Of a stretch of DNA of 64,000 nt, positions 59,824 through 64,000 are shown one piece after another. The notes under the pieces are model-generated. The model had not been told where the DNA came from. It ran no database searches and saw only the letters and a program-made list of their open reading frames with translations. Both the position numbers and the translations under genes were made by a program. Position 1 is the stretch's first letter; every line of letters begins with the position of its first letter. Source of the stretch: Undaria pinnatifida (lineage: Eukaryota; Sar; Phaeophyceae; Laminariales; Alariaceae); contig JABAKD010000023.1 of NCBI GenBank assembly GCA_012845835.1, forward strand, positions 1,971,343 to 2,035,342. Reading direction: 5' to 3'.

Positions 59824-60068
59824 ACTTGACCCTGAAACCGCGAGACCGTGAAGTTATTAACCCTCGATCGAAAATGCCGCTAGTTAATGTGTGTACGAGA
59901 AAAAGTCCCTACGAATTTGTACGAGTATGCCTTCTTAAGTTAAGCACCCTCGAAGGCATACTCGTACAAATTCGTATGGACTTTTTCTTGTACACACATT
60001 AACTAGCGGCATTTTTGATCTTTCGATCGAGGGTTGATAACTTCACGGTCTCGCGGTTTCAGGGTCAA
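59824..60068. repeat. Foldback element: ~110-bp arms, 19-nt loop
   Basis: The left arm 59824-59932 (starts CTTGACCCTGAAACCGCG) is the reverse complement of the right arm 60068-59952. Differences are three base changes and one 8-base insertion in the right arm. The loop, 59933-59951, contains AGTTAAGCACCCT, whose reverse complement recurs just outside the right arm at 60067-60079. An RNA from either strand would form a long hairpin. Confidence 0.95.
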
Positions 60069-60498
60069 GGGTGCTTAACTTGCGAGAGGGACCTCTACAA
60101 GGCTGGAGGGTAATCTGATACGCCACCCTGACGAATGGCTGTAGTCCGTGCAGAAAAAAACGCAGAAGCAAAAAATCTTAATCAACCACGTGATGTGCTT
60201 ATTACTAACCGCAAAGCCCCCAGCTGTCAATACCAATCGCGGCCTCATAGCATCGAATCCCAATCCCGGGGAAAGCTGCCATTCGTATACAGCATTGTAG
60301 GCCACGCGTGCGAGTAACCCTGTGTATAACTGTCATAGCTAGACAAAGTACTCAATGTGCAAAGACATTACCCGCACTGGGGCGAGCCCCAACCTTACCG
60401 AAAAGCTAAAATTTTCTCTTGGCCCGAACTCGTTCTGTATCAATTATTCCCCACACTCCTCCTTTGGAGGGGAACGTCGTCCCGTGAACCCCCTTTAC

Positions 60499-61265
60499 GA
60501 GGTCCAAGAGCGACCCCGGCCCGTCACCGACACAGTACATATATTGGGTCAACCTAGCAACTTTGAGGTCCCTGGCCGACACCTTTCTTTTTCCGAAGAA
60601 CTGTCCGGTCTTCGGCATGGTGACGTACACCGTCGACATGCCGCCGGTCCGTTCCTTCACCTGCTCGCCCAGGTAGAGGCTTCGGTATGCTTTACCAAGT
60701 CGTGCCCTAAAAAATCTCGCGCATGCGCCTTCAGAGTTCAAGTTTAAGCCTCGGCCCTCCCTGACGGCGGCCTCCATCACCTTGCTGTTTGCGTTGGATG
60801 CAAAAGACGGGAAGGAATCGTTTGAGCCACTAATGGCGGATCAAGAGTACATTTCGAGGAAAAGGAAGTGAGTACATCATTCTATCATGTGTACGCGAGC
60901 GGGTGAGGTTATTTTGCCCAAGTTAGTGTCAGTCATCCAGGACCACATTATTGTACCAGGAAGCTGCAGTGGAAGGGGGTTGTAACTATGCCGGGTGTAC
61001 AGACACCAACACACAGAACAGCAGATTACTCGTATGGTCAACTCCTACAGTACGTCGTCGTCTATGTTTACCAGACGCGAAATCGAACCTACACTTAACG
61101 GAAAGTTAAAAGCACATGTACACGTACATGTCGCGAGGGCTCTCCTCCTCTATACATTCGGCGGGTTTCCTTGTAGACGCCTCGATTCTGCTTCCTGCGA
61201 CATCAACGTCTTCCCTGATCCGATCAAACGTCGGCTTGAGGTAGTTCTCCTCGAGCGAGGACGAA
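60499..61265 (-). CDS. Partial spliced gene, product not recognised
   Basis: Two exons are inferred: 61265-61128 (acceptor CTTTGTTTTAGCAG; donor GACAT/GTACGT) and 60829-60499 (acceptor CGCCATTAG; donor GACCTC/GTAAAG). Phase 2 matches at the junction and restores an Ile codon. Both exons are richer in G+C at third positions than at first positions, unlike the surroundings. The first codes an acidic/basic stretch (EENYLKPTFDRIREDVDVAG), the second about 110 residues with SNDSFPSFASNANSK and GGMSTVYVTMPKTGQFFG. No domain is recognised. Further exons must exist on both sides. A caution: within the second exon a plus-strand frame shares the same G+C-rich third positions, so strand rests on the long open minus frame and the splice phases. 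Confidence 0.5.
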
Positions 61266-62139
61266 CTGCTAAAACAAAGCAGGCATGCGTAAAGCGAACG
61301 GAACAAGTCATTGATACGAAGGGTGGCTCGTACGATCAACGAACGCTCAAGTGCGGCACGTGGGCACCATCCTTTTCCACGCCCTTGACTTTACGCCACC
61401 CGCACGAGTGACTTAAGCCCTTAGTACGATATCTTTGGGGTTTCGGCGTACATTACCATTCCATAGCGGCTATTCGAATCGTATAATCGTACACGGTGGT
61501 CACTGGTTGTATACGGCACCCCAAACACAAGTATACACTCCAATCTCAACGTGCAATCGGTCGCAAAGTAGTACGTTTTGCGTTTTATGTGTGAAAGGTT
61601 CGGACGGCGAACACACGAAACAAAAGGCCTTAGTTACCAGGTGTGGAAATTATGTAGCGTGTAAAATTTACGCGTGAAGACTCCGATGGCTACTCCCGAA
61701 GGGTGGCATCCACGTGGGCTTAAGAGTTGGACTGGCGGAGGACATGTGGAGTACATCCAAGCACATTGAGTAGCTGATGGAAGTTTAAATCACTTCATCC
61801 AATCGACGTGGAGTTAAGAGCTGGTGCCCGCGGCAGTACATGAGTATCCCGTTCAGTATTACGTTTGGTCGCATTTCTTACTGGTATGGCCGTAATGTTG
61901 TTACTGCTGTCATGGCTTCAGCAGGTACGGGATTCGCGTCACACTGCTGTATTCCAAAACATGAGTAGCTTGACGTACTGCCTGGTTGTGGTTGGTTTTA
62001 TTGCTGTGATGGCATATTTGTGGGGGCATCGGCACGAGAGAGGCAGGAAGCGAGCACGTTTCTATTCTATGAACGGATCCTGTTGTCGGACCCGCGGGGC
62101 ACCTTCAGGGCAATGGCTGTCAGCTGTAATAAGTTTGTT

Positions 62140-62515
62140 AAATGGTGTATCCGCGGGCCAGATACGCGGGTTTTGCACGCGGACCAGCCGAATGCAAGTC
62201 GCGGGTCATGATGGCTTGACCCGTGAGTGACCCTATATGTCGCGGGTCATGACCTGAACCGACACTCGATTTTGAAAACCTCTTTACACCACCAGACCCG
62301 ACATGCAACCCTTTTAAACCCTCTCGACCCAACCCGACCCGGGATAGTGTGAAGTCCTATGACCCGACTTTACACGACCCGCGATATTTTGAAGTCTCCT
62401 GACTCGACCGGATCCGACCCGTGAGGTTTCTTTATTGTTTTGACCCGACCCGACGGCCGACCCACGAGATATTGAAACATCCTTGGCCCGAGGTGCGAGT
62501 CGGGTCATAACCCGT
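62140..62515 (-). repeat. GACCC-rich array, left member of an inverted pair
   Basis: Starts with CCGCGGGCCAGATACGCGGG and CGGGTCATGATGGCTTG, then runs through repeated GACCCGACCC separated by TTTGAAGTCT-like spacers of about 45 bp. It matches 63460-63850 in reverse orientation. Confidence 0.85.
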
Positions 62516-63459
62516 GCTGTGCATAGTGATTAATCCTGACGAAAGGGAGGGGTATTCGGCCCCTGTTGGCTGTGTACGTAATCTTACGCAGCCCGGTGGA
62601 TCATGCTGTTATCGTCGAGCCCTGTATAGGTTAGTTTCGTCAGTACGAATCCCCGTGTGCGTGCATAATCGTACAAAATGTTGGGGACCTTTTTTTTGCG
62701 CACAAAGTGGCTTGCGGAAGGCGCGAGAGCGTGCTGTAGCAATAGTTTGCGATATATCGACGAGCAGTGGCTTTGCTGAACCCTATACGCGACAAAAATT
62801 GAAGTCAAGAACCGGGGGGAAGAAGGGACAACAGCTGTGACCACGGCTTGTCCAGAGGCTTTAGAGTCAAAGAGATAAAAAATATATGTATGAGAACAAA
62901 AAAACTAAAAAAAAATACCTAGAGTTTAGTCTATGCTAACAAGAATGTCAGTATACATTTCACATTTAAAAGTAGTAGGTGTCGATCGATCCGCATGCAA
63001 AAGTATGTATTAAATTGTCAGCGGGTTGAGATCGATGCACTTGCTAACCTAATAAATGGGCCAATAGGCATCGCTCGATACCCTTCAATGGCCTATTACG
63101 TTGAACAATAGATATCGCTCGATATCATCGCGCACTAGTCGATATAACTCATAGATGTTGACTGGTGTCTTCAAATAGGTTTTGTTCGAACAAAAAGACT
63201 GTTAGAATGAGTCCTTATCATATTTTTGTCGGTGAAAGATGCTCATCGCTACACACCTTCGCAAGCATCGGTCGCCTGACGCGCTATTGTGGCCACCGCC
63301 CTAACTATATGGTTGGTAAAACACGTCCTTATCGATAGACCCCGAAGCCGCGTTACTGTGCGGTGTAGATAGGTATCGATCCTCATCTAAGCCGACCTAT
63401 TGTTGTTCCAATAGCCTTTTCTGCCGTTACCATGCAGGCTGTAATTACCAGTCCTTGTC
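62516..63459. other. Spacer between the inverted GGGTC arrays
   Basis: About 0.95 kb without recognised genes. It has several ATCGATC / GATATCGCTCGATATC-like palindromic words (63000-63140), which might be another eroded repeat. Confidence 0.5.
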
Positions 63460-63850
63460 ACGGGTCTCGACCTGTACCGCGGGTCGGGTCAAAGGGGTTT
63501 CAAAATCTCGCGGGTCGGGTCGGGTCGGGTCATTACGTATTCAAATAGCACGGGTCGGATCGGGTCGGGTAGAAGAGGTTTTTAAAATATGGCGGGTCGG
63601 GTCGGGTTAACTGAAGAGGATTCAAAATCTCGCGGGTATATGCGGGTCGTATCAAGAGCGTTTTAAAATCTCGCGGGCTTGGTCGAGTCGGGGCAATAGA
63701 TATTTGAAATCTCGCGTCGGGATAGGGTCATGACCGGCGAGATACGGGTCACTTTTCTGTTAAACAAGCCATAATGACCCGTGAGTTGTTTTAGGCTTGG
63801 ATGCGGGTCAAACCCGCGGATCTGGCCGGCGGATCCGCGTTTTGCAAACT
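63460..63850 (+). repeat. GGGTC-rich array, right member of an inverted pair
   Basis: Repeated CGGGTCGGGTCGGGTC with TTCAAAATCTCG spacers, ending AAGCCATAATGACCCG, GGGTCAAACCCGCGGATC and TGGCCGGCGGATCCGCG, which mirror the start of the left member. Confidence 0.85.
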
Positions 63851-64000
63851 TCAAGCTGAAAGCCACATTGATGCAGTGCAGGCGGGAGAGGCCCGGGCCC
63901 TTGGGTCCGTAAATAAAATACAAAGGGTTCCGCTTCCTGCCTCCCTAGTGCCGATGCTCCGATCGTATACCATATCAATCACCAGGCAATACCCCTAGCT

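Overview
This window reads as nuclear DNA of a repeat-rich eukaryote with long introns. The evidence is one confidently reconstructed multi-exon gene whose four introns all begin GT and end AG and keep one frame, a second partial spliced gene, many diverged interspersed repeats, and several separate satellite arrays. Recognisable coding DNA is only a few percent of the 64 kb. An alga with a large genome, such as a stramenopile, would fit, but that is a low-confidence inference. No bacterial operon, rRNA, CRISPR array or intact viral gene was seen.

Main gene: on the minus strand, five exons between 34588 and 23344 join in frame into a 661-residue major facilitator superfamily protein of the SLC17/PHT4 anion (phosphate/sodium) symporter type. 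Its central cytoplasmic loop is unusually long. Intron 1 holds a decayed second copy of exon 2, a TAGGG-type telomere-like array, and a dispersed repeat that splits the array. Intron 2 (4.9 kb) holds decayed protein-like reading frames on the same strand. A second minus-strand gene is partly visible at 61265-60499 as two exons joined by GT..AG with matching phase; its product is not recognised.

Region by region: 0-10 kb is dominated by family A (a 3'-anchored, often 5'-truncated retroposon-like repeat with C-rich tracts), unrecognised reading frames at 6-8 kb and a degenerate TAGGG block. 10-23 kb contains tandem arrays (13.1-13.6 kb, 16.4-16.9 kb, a triplet repeat at 21.7-21.9 kb) and otherwise anonymous sequence. 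23-35 kb is the transporter locus. 35-58 kb is intergenic, with families A, B, C and D, tandem arrays at 39.3-39.9 and 45.3-45.9 kb, and an ATC microsatellite at 51.4 kb. 58.0-59.6 kb is a striking array of about 33 short dyads (ACTCG-TG-CGAGT), followed at once by a 245-bp foldback hairpin and then the second gene. The last 2 kb holds two GGGTC/GACCC arrays in opposite orientation flanking about 0.95 kb.

Functionally, only the transporter can be given a role (membrane transport of an anionic solute such as phosphate or an organic anion). Everything else of interest is genome architecture: retroposon families, a duplicated and decayed exon, satellites built on one palindromic core, and a hairpin that could be a small-RNA source or a foldback element. 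Family assignments come from reading alone; no database search was possible.
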